Positions 27,849 to 37,191 of a stretch of DNA of 43,284 nt are shown piece by piece; the first letter of the stretch is position 1, and each line of letters opens with the position of its first letter. Location: contig LJNG01000002.1 of the NCBI GenBank assembly GCA_001302985.1, forward strand, positions 71,164-114,447, written 5' to 3'. The position numbers and the translations under genes were made by a program. Below the pieces are notes generated by a model, which had not been told where the DNA came from, ran no database searches, and worked only from the letters and a program-made list of their open reading frames with translations. This DNA comes from Parcubacteria bacterium DG_74_3. Lineage in GTDB: Bacteria; Patescibacteriota; Minisyncoccia; Minisyncoccales; DG-74-3.

Positions 27849-28933
27849 TTTATTTCCACGCCTCTTAATGCTAAACCAAAGGCCGTGGTATAGCTTAAGG
27901 ACGTTTCAAGAGAAAGTTTGGATTTTTCTTTTTTAAATTCGGGTAAAATGTTTATCCAGGGATTTCCAATTTCAACCGGGATTTTTAATTCGCTAGAAAG
28001 GAGTTCAGGCAGACCCTTAAGATTTGCTCCTCCCCCACAAAGAAGGACTTTGCTGATTTCTTTACCGTCAGCTGGTAAGTGCTCGAAAGAAGCATGGGTT
28101 TGATAATAGCCAATACACCTTTTTATTTGCTGGGTTAAATCGGTTAATGCCGGAACCAAAGCCTCAAAAACCTCTCTCTTTCCCATTTTTCTTTCAAGAC
28201 CTCTGGTGATTTTTAATTTTTCAGCTTCGGCGAGATTGGTGTTTAAGGTTTTAGCAATAATTTCTGTAAAAATTTGGTTAGAAACCGGAATAGAAGAGGT
28301 GAATCTGACAGACCTTCCAGAAAAGACAATAAAGCTAGTCCGGGTTGCTCCCAAATCAATTAAAAGTAAGGGTGAGGTGCTAAATTCGTCTTTCACTAAA
28401 GCTCGAGCTATAGCTAAAGATTCTATCTCTAAAGAGACTAATTGAAAACCTGCCTTTTTAATACAAGACACATAAGAGTCAACTATCTTTTTGGGAAGGG
28501 CAGCAATTAAAACTTCAAGTTCTTTTAAGTGGTCAACCGGTGGAACAATTTGAGAATCTAGATAGACCCCTTCAATAGGTAGGGGAATATAATTTTCAGC
28601 CTCATAAACCACAGCTGACTTTAAATCTTCTTCTGGCATTCTGGGCATTTTTATTACTTGCAAAAAGGCTTTTTCTTCTGGTAGAGAAGCTATAACGTAT
28701 TTTGTTTTAAGTACCTGTCCCTTGACTTGAGCAGGAGATTCCCGAAGAATTTTTACCAAATCTTCTTCTTTTTTAATCTCTCCTTCTTTAATTATTCCTG
28801 GCTTAATTTCTACCTCCCCAATAGAAGCTAAATCTAAACCCTTTCTTCTTTTTTTGAGCTTGATAATCTTTAAAGATAAATCAGAAATGTCTAAGCCAAA
28901 AATTTCTGGTTTTAAGGTTAAAAATTCTAACAT
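27845..28933 (-). CDS. pilM: PilM-like type IV pilus ATPase (actin-like fold)
   Basis: FGLDISDLSLKIIKL, LLIDLGATRTSFIVF, VLLCGGGANLKGLPELL. Confidence 0.92.
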   Translation of the reverse strand: MLEFLTLKPEIFGLDISDLSLKIIKLKKRRKGLDLASIGEVEIKPGIIKEGEIKKEEDLVKILRESPAQVKGQVLKTKYVIASLPEEKAFLQVIKMPRMPEEDLKSAVVYEAENYIPLPIEGVYLDSQIVPPVDHLKELEVLIAALPKKIVDSYVSCIKKAGFQLVSLEIESLAIARALVKDEFSTSPLLLIDLGATRTSFIVFSGRSVRFTSSIPVSNQIFTEIIAKTLNTNLAEAEKLKITRGLERKMGKREVFEALVPALTDLTQQIKRCIGYYQTHASFEHLPADGKEISKVLLCGGGANLKGLPELLSSELKIPVEIGNPWINILPEFKKEKSKLSLETSLSYTTAFGLALRGVEIK

Positions 28934-28958
28934 CTTTTGATATTTTTATTATAAATTC

Positions 28959-30251
28959 TCATTCGATTTCTTTCCAGCTTGCCACCTCCCAGGACCCCCC
29001 AGGACCACTGGAAAATTCAGCGTCTTGAAGTCCATATTCATAACTAACCACTGCATTCTCTTCAAGATAAACCTTATAACCTGTTACCTGACGAGTACTA
29101 ACGTTGTTTCTGATTACAATAACTCCTCCATTTCTTCCATCATAAATATTTGGTGTATAAAAAATTCCTCCGAGAGTAGTATTGTCGATATTAATAGCTG
29201 GAGATAACGGGTCTAAGGAAGCATTGGTTGAAAGAAGCAAAAGATAACTTCCTTCTTCTCCCGAGCCCCCCAAGCTCGCTCCAGGTTTTATGTCTATTTT
29301 TCCATCAGCGATTAAAACTCCACTGAGACCTCCGTAAGAATTGAGGTCAAGTTGAATGCCAGCCCCATTTTTAACAAATATGTTACCTTCCACCCAAATA
29401 CTACCTGTCATAATTAAGGTAGCTTTATTATCTAACGTCATATTTCCAGTAATTTTCTTGGGTCCAAGATAACCAGTCACTTTTCCATCTAAAACATAAT
29501 CACCATTAATAATGCATCCTGGATTATCACTGCAACTAGCTTCGGTCTTCCAATTATCAATTTGGCTTTGGGGGATGGGCAAATCTTTAGATTCTTGAAC
29601 CGGATGTTCCTTGAGAGAACCTGTTACCGTACAGTTCTCCAGGCTTCCTCCAGAATAATAGAGAACGCCTCCAATTGTACAATTTTTACAAATGTGGGTA
29701 TAGGCGTCTTTACCAACTTCCAAGCCTTCAATCTTGCCACCTATGGTGGCTACCTTGATAGTATCTTGAATTTTGCCTTTTTGAATAGAGATAACGCTCC
29801 CGTTAGAAAAAACATTGCCCTGAATCTGGGCATTATTGCCCATTTCCATGCCACCGTCCCCAATTTGGGCTCCATAGTGAAAAGAAACATCCTGAGTACT
29901 AACTTTATGAATGACCCGTATTTTTCTAATTCTATTCTCAGCATTACCCATAGAGGTGATACTTCTTGAGCCTCCCAGAATGTCTGATATTTCTATGGTC
30001 GAGGTAGCTCCCCCAACCTTTAAAACATATGAGCTAGACCAATTCATGATATTTACTAGGCGCAATAGAGCGTCTTCAATTCCGGCTTCAGCCGTAAAAT
30101 AGGCTTGATTAGATTTGGTAATGCTTTGTAAAATTTTTTGCTCTCCTCGAGTTACAATAAAAATACTAATCCCGATACTAAGCATTGTCATCAAAACCAA
30201 AATAACCAAATAAAATGCGATAAAACCTTTTTCCTTCTTTTTATTTAGCAT
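28959..30251 (-). CDS. PilX-like minor pilin fused to a long repeat-rich, probably beta-helical region
   Basis: KEKGFIAFYLVILVLMTMLSIGISIFIVTRGEQ pilin-like N-terminus, then AQIQGNVFSNGSV/ITGNMTLDNKATLIMTGSIWVEGNIFVKNG repeats. Confidence 0.6.
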   Translation of the reverse strand: MLNKKKEKGFIAFYLVILVLMTMLSIGISIFIVTRGEQKILQSITKSNQAYFTAEAGIEDALLRLVNIMNWSSSYVLKVGGATSTIEISDILGGSRSITSMGNAENRIRKIRVIHKVSTQDVSFHYGAQIGDGGMEMGNNAQIQGNVFSNGSVISIQKGKIQDTIKVATIGGKIEGLEVGKDAYTHICKNCTIGGVLYYSGGSLENCTVTGSLKEHPVQESKDLPIPQSQIDNWKTEASCSDNPGCIINGDYVLDGKVTGYLGPKKITGNMTLDNKATLIMTGSIWVEGNIFVKNGAGIQLDLNSYGGLSGVLIADGKIDIKPGASLGGSGEEGSYLLLLSTNASLDPLSPAINIDNTTLGGIFYTPNIYDGRNGGVIVIRNNVSTRQVTGYKVYLEENAVVSYEYGLQDAEFSSGPGGSWEVASWKEIE

Positions 30252-30252
30252 T

Positions 30253-30768
30253 TTAGTAGTTCCTCAAAGAAGCGGTGGAACTTAAATTAACTGAGGCTTG
30301 GTATTCTGGTAAATTAGACGGATTTTTATAATCAATCGTCAGACTAACCCGAATGGAAGGAAGAGTAGAGGTTGTAGCCACCTGGGTAAAAAACAGGTTT
30401 TTCACCTCTACTCTTTCTGAAGTTAAAGCTATGGGACTTTGGGACTCTTTTTTTAGACAAAGTTGAGTTCCACAAAGATAAAAATCAATATAAGATATCT
30501 TTTCTCCCTGGGGCAAATAATGGGTAGTTTCAAGAGAAAGCTGGCTTGAGCTGGAAGTTGGTGTATAAACGCTTTGGGCTTCTTTTATTTCATAGATGAT
30601 TATTTCCATGCTTCTTCTGCTGTTGTCTAGAGTTTCTCGTGTTACTCTTGTCTTGGTGTTGGAGCGAATTGCCCAAAGAAAAAAAGAAGAAATAGCAACA
30701 ATAATAACAGACAAAACCCCAATATAAACCAATATCTCCATTAGAGTAAAACTTTTATTTTTCGTCAT
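30253..30768 (-). CDS. Type IV pilin-like protein (prepilin N-methylation motif)
   Basis: MTKNKSFTLMEILVYIGVLSVIIVAISSFF. Confidence 0.8.
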   Translation of the reverse strand: MTKNKSFTLMEILVYIGVLSVIIVAISSFFLWAIRSNTKTRVTRETLDNSRRSMEIIIYEIKEAQSVYTPTSSSSQLSLETTHYLPQGEKISYIDFYLCGTQLCLKKESQSPIALTSERVEVKNLFFTQVATTSTLPSIRVSLTIDYKNPSNLPEYQASVNLSSTASLRNY

Positions 30769-30790
30769 TTACAATTTAGAATTTAGGTTT

Positions 30791-31288
30791 TTATTGCTTT
30801 GCCCAGTTAGTAAAGTAAGTAATAATCTCTAACTGTTTTTCTTGCCAAGAAACAGTAACAGTTGCTTTTTTTGTATTAGGGTCATTTATGCCTCCTGTTT
30901 CAACAATATTATCTGTGGCATCTCGAAAGGTGTTTTCAAAAACAACTTTTCGAGTAAAACTATTAACATCTTCTTCTCCTTGAATTAACATCCATCTCGG
31001 GGAAATATCTGAAGATTTCTCGGGATGATAGGCAACACCGGTAGTAAGTATACCCAGTCCATCGTATTTATTCTCGGGGTCATCGAAATTCCAACCGGTT
31101 CCATCACGATAATTTCTAACAGCTTCCAATGTTTCTTGGGCTAAAGCATTAGCCTGGGTGTTTTTTTTGATTGAAATAGAGGCTTTTAGGGAAAGGGTGG
31201 TCAGGCTTAAAATTCCAACCAGGGCCATGCCAATAATGACAATAACCGCTAAAATTTCAATTATGGAAATTCCTTTTTGATTTTTCAT
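30791..31288 (-). CDS. Type IV pilin-like protein
   Basis: MKNQKGISIIEILAVIVIIGMALVGILSL. Confidence 0.8.
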   Translation of the reverse strand: MKNQKGISIIEILAVIVIIGMALVGILSLTTLSLKASISIKKNTQANALAQETLEAVRNYRDGTGWNFDDPENKYDGLGILTTGVAYHPEKSSDISPRWMLIQGEEDVNSFTRKVVFENTFRDATDNIVETGGINDPNTKKATVTVSWQEKQLEIITYFTNWAKQ

Positions 31289-31291
31289 GTA

Positions 31292-32170
31292 TTACTGCCA
31301 CTCAGGCTCTGAAACATAGATTGAACTACCTTTATTGGTTGTTAAACCGTCAGCACTAAAGCTAATGAGATTAGGACTGGTTCCCAAATCTCCACTGATA
31401 TCTATAGATAGAGCTTTATCGTTATATCTTCTATCTCGATGAATGCAAAATTGCGTATCGTTGGTATAGGGGTCGTTAAGTCTGTGGGTATGAATTTTCA
31501 GTTTTTGAATACTGTCTTCTACCTCTACTTCCCCTTCCCAGTAAATTTGGTCATCTTTTAAATTGTCAGCAATAATAATTTCTTCTGTAACAGTGGTATC
31601 AAATTTCAAGATTAATTTTTCAGTGGTGGTGCTAATGGTGCGACCGCTATAAACAAAATGAACATGTCGGGAGTCTTTTGTTCGATTGGCATCCGAGGGT
31701 GTAGGTAAAGAGCTCAAATTTACCTGGCCTGAGTTTTCAATATAAATTGTTCTTGTTTTTGAGGCATCTGTTTTCAATCTCAGAGAGGTACTACCAAATT
31801 GGGAAGTGGTTCCTACCAGTTTATCAAAAACTATTTCTGAGCCCCCTCCGGCTAAACTGATTTCGTAAATCTCAAGTCGCTTTCTCAGATTATGAATGTC
31901 ATTATCCGGGGCTAAGGGGTCGTAGCTGACTCCCTTAAATAAAACAAATTTGTCACTTTCAAAATAAACTCCATAATTTGAAGCTCTTTCCGAGGCTAAG
32001 GTTTTGTTTTGGGAAAGTCTGAGAATATTAATAATTTCTTCTGCCGTCTCATTCAGTTCTGATTCTCCCCGGAAAAATTGAAAGGCCGGAACCGCCATTG
32101 TCATCAAAACGGCCAGAATCCCGACCGTAATCAGTAATTCAACAAGGGTAAAACTAAGGTTCTTTATCAT
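31292..32170 (-). CDS. Type IV pilin-like protein (GspH/FimT-like)
   Basis: MIKNLSFTLVELLITVGILAVLMTMAVPAFQFFRGESELN. Confidence 0.8.
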   Translation of the reverse strand: MIKNLSFTLVELLITVGILAVLMTMAVPAFQFFRGESELNETAEEIINILRLSQNKTLASERASNYGVYFESDKFVLFKGVSYDPLAPDNDIHNLRKRLEIYEISLAGGGSEIVFDKLVGTTSQFGSTSLRLKTDASKTRTIYIENSGQVNLSSLPTPSDANRTKDSRHVHFVYSGRTISTTTEKLILKFDTTVTEEIIIADNLKDDQIYWEGEVEVEDSIQKLKIHTHRLNDPYTNDTQFCIHRDRRYNDKALSIDISGDLGTSPNLISFSADGLTTNKGSSIYVSEPEWQ

Positions 32171-32176
32171 TTTAGA

Positions 32177-33397
32177 TTATTTAATTGCTCCCAGCATCGA
32201 ATACAATGGCTGAATCATTGAAATGGCGAAAAACCCTATAGCTGCTCCAATAATAAGCATAATGACAGGCTCAATAACTGCTGAGAGATTTTTGGTTGCA
32301 TTGGTTACCTCCTCTTCATAAAAATCAGCTAGTTTGGTCAATATATCTGATGTCTGACCGGTTTCTTCTCCAACCTCGACCATTTGAATAACTAATAGGG
32401 GATAAATATTCTGATGGTCTTTCAGGGTCTCGGAAAGCTTGGCCCCTTTTCTTACTTTTTCAGCAGCATCGATTAAGGCTTCTTTATAATAAATGTTTCC
32501 TAGAGCGCCGGCAGTTACCTCTAAAGACCTAACAATCGGTACCCCAGAAGAAATTAAAGAGCCCAGGGTCCTGACAGCATAAGCAGAATTGGTCTTTCTA
32601 ATGATGGGAGAAATAATGGGAATTTTCAAAAGCGCCGCGTCAATTGCTCTTTTCCCGGTTTTTGTCTGAGAAATAAGTCTAAACAAAAAAAGAAGTCCTA
32701 AGACAATGAGGGGAAGCAAGTACCAGTAACGGGCTAAGAAGTTGCCAATTGCAATCACAAATCTTGTGGTGGGGGGAAGTTCAACTTGTAGTTCCTCAAA
32801 GGTTGCGGCGAGCTGGGGAATCACCACAATCATCATTAAAATTCCAACCACTATCATTGCTGCGATAATAATAGCAGGATAAATCATGGCTCCCTGTACT
32901 TTCGATTTCAACTCATGCTCTCTTTCCATCTGTTCTGTCAAAATCTGTAAAACATCTTCTAGCGTTCCCGCCTCTTCTCCAACCTTTACCATACTCTGGA
33001 AAATTTCAGAAAAAACATTGGGGTGTTTACTCAAACTTTCAGAAAAGCTCTTTCCCTTAACAATCTCTTCTGCCACATTATCGAGAGCTATCTTTAATTC
33101 TTTGGCACGAGCCTGTCCAGCCAAAATCCGAAGAGCTCGAGGAAGAGGAAGGCCGGCGGCAATCATTACCCGAAGGTTTCTAGCAAACATCATTTTTTCA
33201 GTCAAAGGAACGCCGCCCAAAAACGGAAGGGAAATTCTCAGGGCTCTTGGTTTTTTTTCTTCTTCCAAAATAGCCTTAATTAAAATCAAACCTTCACTTC
33301 TTAATCGTTGGACTAATTGAGAAACATCCTTAGCTTCTAAAGTGCCAGATTTTGTTTCCCCCTCTAAGGATTTGGCAGTATAAAAATATCTTGGCAT
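32177..33397 (-). CDS. pilC: Type IV pilus inner membrane platform protein PilC/GspF
   Basis: MPRYFYTAKSLEGETKSGTLEA, duplicated T2SSF domain, FSEIFQSMVKVGEEAGTLEDVL. Confidence 0.95.
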   Translation of the reverse strand: MPRYFYTAKSLEGETKSGTLEAKDVSQLVQRLRSEGLILIKAILEEEKKPRALRISLPFLGGVPLTEKMMFARNLRVMIAAGLPLPRALRILAGQARAKELKIALDNVAEEIVKGKSFSESLSKHPNVFSEIFQSMVKVGEEAGTLEDVLQILTEQMEREHELKSKVQGAMIYPAIIIAAMIVVGILMMIVVIPQLAATFEELQVELPPTTRFVIAIGNFLARYWYLLPLIVLGLLFLFRLISQTKTGKRAIDAALLKIPIISPIIRKTNSAYAVRTLGSLISSGVPIVRSLEVTAGALGNIYYKEALIDAAEKVRKGAKLSETLKDHQNIYPLLVIQMVEVGEETGQTSDILTKLADFYEEEVTNATKNLSAVIEPVIMLIIGAAIGFFAISMIQPLYSMLGAIK

Positions 33398-33402
33398 TTA
33401 TT

Positions 33403-35151
33403 TTACTCAATAATTACTCTAAGCACTTCTTCGATTGAAGTTACGCCTTGGGCTACCTTAACAAAACCGTCTTCAATCATCGTTCTCATTCCCTCCCTTT
33501 GAGCCTGAGCTGAAATTTTATCAGAAGTTGCTTTCTGGACAATTAACTCTTTAATCGTTTCGGTAACCACTAAAGCCTCAAAAATTCCAATCCGGCCTCT
33601 GTAGCCCTCTGGACATTCTTCCGAGGCTTTTGGCCGATAAAAATCAATATCTTTAAGAGTGTCTTTGGGTTTTGCTAATTTCTCTTCTTTTAAGATTTGT
33701 AAAACTCTATCCAGGTTACAGAAATTAGCTAAATCTTTAAGTTCTGAATCGGTTAATCTGTACTTTTCTTTTTCTTTACAAAGTTTTCTAATTAATCTCT
33801 GGGCTAGAATAACACTTAAGGTAGAAGAGATTAAAAAGGGCTCAGCTTCCATATCAATTAATCTGGGAATGGCACCCGCAGCATCAGTAGTGTGGAGAGT
33901 AGATAAAACCAAGTGGCCAGTAAGGGCAGCGTTGATAGCAAGACCGCAGGTTTCGTTATCTCGAATCTCTCCAACCATAATAATATCTGGGTCTTGTCTA
34001 ACCAGAGACCTTAAGCCAGAGGCAAAAGTTAAACCAATTTGAGGCCTAACTTGGGTCTGGTTTATCCTGGGCATTCGATATTCAATTGGATCTTCAACCG
34101 TGGAAATATTAACACCGGGAGTATTCAAAATTTCCATCATGGCATAAAGGGTGGTGGTCTTTCCACAACCCGTAGGCCCTGTCACTAAAATCATGCCTAC
34201 TGGTTTCCTTAAATTGTTTTGAACTTCTTCTAAAGATTTAGTTCTAAGACCTAGTCCCTCTAAGGTAAAAGCTTTGGCGGTTTCGGATAATAATCTCATA
34301 ACAATTTTTTCTCCATCAAAAACTGGCAAAATTGAAACTCGAACTGAATATCTATATTCTTCGGTTTCTACTTTAAAGCGACCATCCTGAGGTAAGCGGT
34401 GTTCATCGAGTTTTAAATTAGCAAGAACCTTAACCCTGGCAACAATACCAGAAGATGCTGTTGTGGGTAGGGTCATGGCGTTATGCAAGATACCATCGAT
34501 TCTATAACGAACTAAAACCTCCTTTTCCAGAGGTTCAATATGAATATCGGATGCTCTTTGTAAAATGGCGTGTTTTAAAAGAGTATCAACAATTCTTATA
34601 ACGGGTAATTCTTCGGCAACCTTTTTAAGATCTTCTTTCTCTTCAATCATTTCTTCTTCTTTTATTGGACGGAGAACTCCGGCTTCCTTTCTAATAATCT
34701 CTCCAAATTCAGCCTCTAGGGTCTTTTGGTACTGACGGAGAACGTTTTTAATACCCTCTGGGGTGGTTAATCTCGGCAAGATTTTTAGGGGGGTTGTCTT
34801 TTTAATGAATTCAATGGTTCTTAAATCTTCGGGATCGAGCATGGCAATCTCAAGATTGTTTCCTCTTTTTCTGAAGGCTACAATATTATGGGAACGAGCA
34901 ATTGGTTCGGGTATTATTTTTAAAACTTCGGGTTTGATTTTCTCTTTTTCTAAACTGACGAAAGGAATTCCTAAAATATAGGCCTCAAGTTTAATTAATT
35001 CTTCCTGAGAAATTAATCCTTTAGCAACTAAAATGTCGCCAACTTTTTGATCCTTTTTTTCAGCCACCCTTAAAGCTTCGTCAAACTGATTTCCGGTAAT
35101 CAATCCCGCATCTAAAAGAAAAGCTTTTAGTTGTCCTGGTTCTACTTTCAT
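33403..35151 (-). CDS. pilB: Type IV pilus assembly ATPase PilB/GspE
   Basis: ASDIHIEPLEKEVLVRYRIDG, LVTGPTGCGKTTTLYAMM, VGEIRDNETCGLAINAALTGHLVLSTLHT. Confidence 0.95.
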   Translation of the reverse strand: MKVEPGQLKAFLLDAGLITGNQFDEALRVAEKKDQKVGDILVAKGLISQEELIKLEAYILGIPFVSLEKEKIKPEVLKIIPEPIARSHNIVAFRKRGNNLEIAMLDPEDLRTIEFIKKTTPLKILPRLTTPEGIKNVLRQYQKTLEAEFGEIIRKEAGVLRPIKEEEMIEEKEDLKKVAEELPVIRIVDTLLKHAILQRASDIHIEPLEKEVLVRYRIDGILHNAMTLPTTASSGIVARVKVLANLKLDEHRLPQDGRFKVETEEYRYSVRVSILPVFDGEKIVMRLLSETAKAFTLEGLGLRTKSLEEVQNNLRKPVGMILVTGPTGCGKTTTLYAMMEILNTPGVNISTVEDPIEYRMPRINQTQVRPQIGLTFASGLRSLVRQDPDIIMVGEIRDNETCGLAINAALTGHLVLSTLHTTDAAGAIPRLIDMEAEPFLISSTLSVILAQRLIRKLCKEKEKYRLTDSELKDLANFCNLDRVLQILKEEKLAKPKDTLKDIDFYRPKASEECPEGYRGRIGIFEALVVTETIKELIVQKATSDKISAQAQREGMRTMIEDGFVKVAQGVTSIEEVLRVIIE

Positions 35152-35248
35152 GATGAACTATTTAATTCTTGACTATTCAAACCTCTTAATCTGTTAATTA
35201 TTTAAATAATCAAGTAGTAAGTGGTTAACGGTTTGGTAGTCGGGTTGG

Positions 35249-35617
35249 TCAGTCGCCAATGGTTTTTTTAATCTTTTCCATCACCTCTTCTAAGGAATAA
35301 CTTGCTTTGACCAAGTAAGTGGTAGCTCCAAGCTCTAGAGCTTTTTCTACGTCTCCCATTCCCTCGAGATTAGTTAAAACAATAATAGGGATGTCTTTTG
35401 TCTCCTTGTCTTCTTTTAACTCTTTTAAAACTTCAAATCCGTGGACCTTCGGTAAAATTAGGTCAAGCAAAATCAAATCGGGTTTTTCTGTTTTAGCTAT
35501 TCTTAATCCTGATTCTCCGTCTAAGGCAGAAATCATTTTATAACCCTCGTCTTTTAAAATATCTCCGAAGGTCTTTTGAAGAGCTGACTCATCTTCAATA
35601 AAGAGTACTGTTTTCAT
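35249..35617 (-). CDS. Single-domain response regulator (CheY-like)
   Basis: TVLFIEDESALQKTF, PDLILLDLILPKVHG, PIIVLTNL, YLVKASYS. Confidence 0.93.
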   Translation of the reverse strand: MKTVLFIEDESALQKTFGDILKDEGYKMISALDGESGLRIAKTEKPDLILLDLILPKVHGFEVLKELKEDKETKDIPIIVLTNLEGMGDVEKALELGATTYLVKASYSLEEVMEKIKKTIGD

Positions 35618-35686
35618 AAATTATGGAAACCTAAAACGTGAAACGTGAAACTTCTAAATATTGTTTCCTGCTTCATGCTTCATGTC

Positions 35687-36637
35687 TCATGATGTAATAG
35701 GTAAAGTAAACCAGAAGGTCGACCCCTTTCCCTCCTGGCTAATGAACCCTATTTTACCTCCTGATTTTTCAATGATTGATTTGGCAATATACAGTCCTAA
35801 ACCCGATCCCTGAGTTTGATATTTCATTATGTTTTCTGATCTAAAAAATTTTTGAAAAATATATTTTTGATCGTTTTTTGGAATTCCAACTCCGTTGTCT
35901 TTTATTTCAAAGTAAATTTTATTGCCCCTTTGTTCAAGACGCATTTGAACCTCGCCTTTATCTTTTATATAGCGAATGGAATTGTCTAAAAGATTTTCAA
36001 TGACCAATTTTATTTGAAAAGAATCTGCCCAGACCTTAGAGAGCTTCTTGGGGGCTTTAAACTTTAAATCCACATTTGAGGCTTTAGCAAAAGTTGTAAA
36101 TTCCCAAATTAGCTTTTTTACTATCTCCGATAAGTCAAATTCTTTATTGGTAAAAGATAGTGTTTTGGTTTCCAGTCTGGAGACAATTAGTAGGTCTTTT
36201 ACCAATTCTCCCATTCTGGTGCTATTTTCCTTTAGAATCTTGAAATATTCTGTCTGCTTTTTTTCAATTTTCCCCAGTTTGCCCGACATTAAAAGCTCCG
36301 CTGCCCAGCTTAAGTTAGAAAGGGGGGTTCTTAATTGATGAGAGACTACGCTAATAAATTCTGACTTCATTCGATTGGCCTCAGTCAACCTCTCAAAACT
36401 ATTGGTAATGGTAAAGGCAATAATGAATAAAATCAGGGTTATCCCAATAACAATTAAAGCTACTATTTCGGGTTCAGCAACGTAACGGTTTCCAATAGCA
36501 TAAGCCACAAGCCCCGTTAGAATAATAATTATCCCCATTATCAAAAAAAGAAACTGGGGACATTGCCAGAGAGAAAGCCCATATTTCCGGCATTGACTAA
36601 CAATATCTAATTGTTTTAAAATTTTTAGGGACTTCAT
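35687..36637 (-). CDS. Membrane sensor histidine kinase (start at MKSLKILK; ORF track over-extends to the tRNA)
   Basis: Two TM helices, EFISVVSHQLRTPLSNLSWAAE H-box, HATPase motifs DNSIRYIKDKGEV, IKDNGVGIPK, GSGLGLYIAKSI. Confidence 0.93.
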   Translation of the reverse strand: MKSLKILKQLDIVSQCRKYGLSLWQCPQFLFLIMGIIIILTGLVAYAIGNRYVAEPEIVALIVIGITLILFIIAFTITNSFERLTEANRMKSEFISVVSHQLRTPLSNLSWAAELLMSGKLGKIEKKQTEYFKILKENSTRMGELVKDLLIVSRLETKTLSFTNKEFDLSEIVKKLIWEFTTFAKASNVDLKFKAPKKLSKVWADSFQIKLVIENLLDNSIRYIKDKGEVQMRLEQRGNKIYFEIKDNGVGIPKNDQKYIFQKFFRSENIMKYQTQGSGLGLYIAKSIIEKSGGKIGFISQEGKGSTFWFTLPITS

Positions 36638-36809
36638 TAGTAAAATTATATCATATCGTATCCAAGAGATAAACAAAAATTCAGAAGGTTTATCCGTAGA
36701 ATAATTTCGCCAAGATTTTCTGAAAGAAACTCTTAGGTTGTAGAGCAGGGTTAAAATTTCTCGACGAGGTTTACATAATAAGAATTTTTGGCTAAAATAT
36801 GAAACAGGA

Positions 36810-36882
36810 CGGGGCATGGTGTAATGGTTAACATTCACGCTTTGGGAGCGTGCGATTCCCGGTTCAAATCCGGGTGCCCCGA
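36810..36882 (+). tRNA. tRNA-Pro(TGG)
   Basis: CGGGGCA/TGCCCCG acceptor, A73; CACGC-TTTGGGA-GCGTG; CCCGG-TTCAAAT-CCGGG. Confidence 0.9.
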
Positions 36883-36960
36883 CTTTATAAGCCAGATCGA
36901 CTCTGTAGAATGAGGTTACGGTGCGGGAGTAATTCAGCGGTAGAATTTCTCGCTTCCAAG

Positions 36961-37066
36961 CCCCGTATAAATCTTGCGGGATTAGTTGAGCGGCTCAACG
37001 TCACCCTTCCAAGGTGAAAAGGTGGGTTCAACTCCCATATCCCGCTTAATACAATTTTGTACGGGG
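36961..37066 (+). repeat. Clamp-bounded insert in outer tRNA-Gly: CCCCGTA-[tRNA]-TACGGGG
   Basis: Perfect 7-bp terminal inverted repeat at 36961-36967 and 37060-37066. Confidence 0.75.
36976..37046 (+). tRNA. tRNA-Gly(TCC), nested
   Basis: GCGGGAT/ATCCCGC acceptor; TCACC-CTTCCAA-GGTGA; T-arm GTGGG-TTCAACT-CCCAT. Confidence 0.88.
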
Positions 37067-37147
37067 GCAGAGAGAGGGTCGTGGGTTCAAATTCCGTCTC
37101 CCGCTCCCCGAAAAATTCGCTTCGCTCATCTCGGGATGAGCCAAAAT

Positions 37148-37178
37148 CAAAACAGGCCACCATGGCCTGTTTTTTGGT
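37148..37178. terminator. Bidirectional hairpin terminator
   Basis: aaaacaggcc-accat-ggcctgtttttt between the tRNA-Gly locus and rny. Confidence 0.75.
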
Positions 37179-37191
37179 TTTATAGTTTTGG

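Larger units (their letters stand above)
36923..37105 (+). tRNA. Interrupted 'outer' tRNA-Gly(TCC), split at the 3' side of the anticodon loop by an insert carrying a whole tRNA-Gly(TCC)
   Basis: GCGGGAG/CTCCCGC acceptor, ATTC/GAAT D-stem, 5' TCTCG-CTTCCAA, 3' GAGA-GGGTC-GTGGG-TTCAAAT-TCCGT. Confidence 0.6.

Noticed and set aside
35632-35692. Short direct repeats aaacgtgaaacgtgaaac and cttcatgcttcatg
   Set aside because: Too short and irregular for a CRISPR array; probably slippage-prone intergenic sequence or a weak hairpin.
36638-36838. N-terminal extension of the histidine kinase ORF
   Set aside because: Overlaps tRNA-Pro; MKSLKILK at 36637 is a better start.
25920-36925. Weak similarity AGATC...GAATG(T/A)GGTTAC at 25923-25950 and 36894-36920
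   Set aside because: Short and gapped; could be chance.
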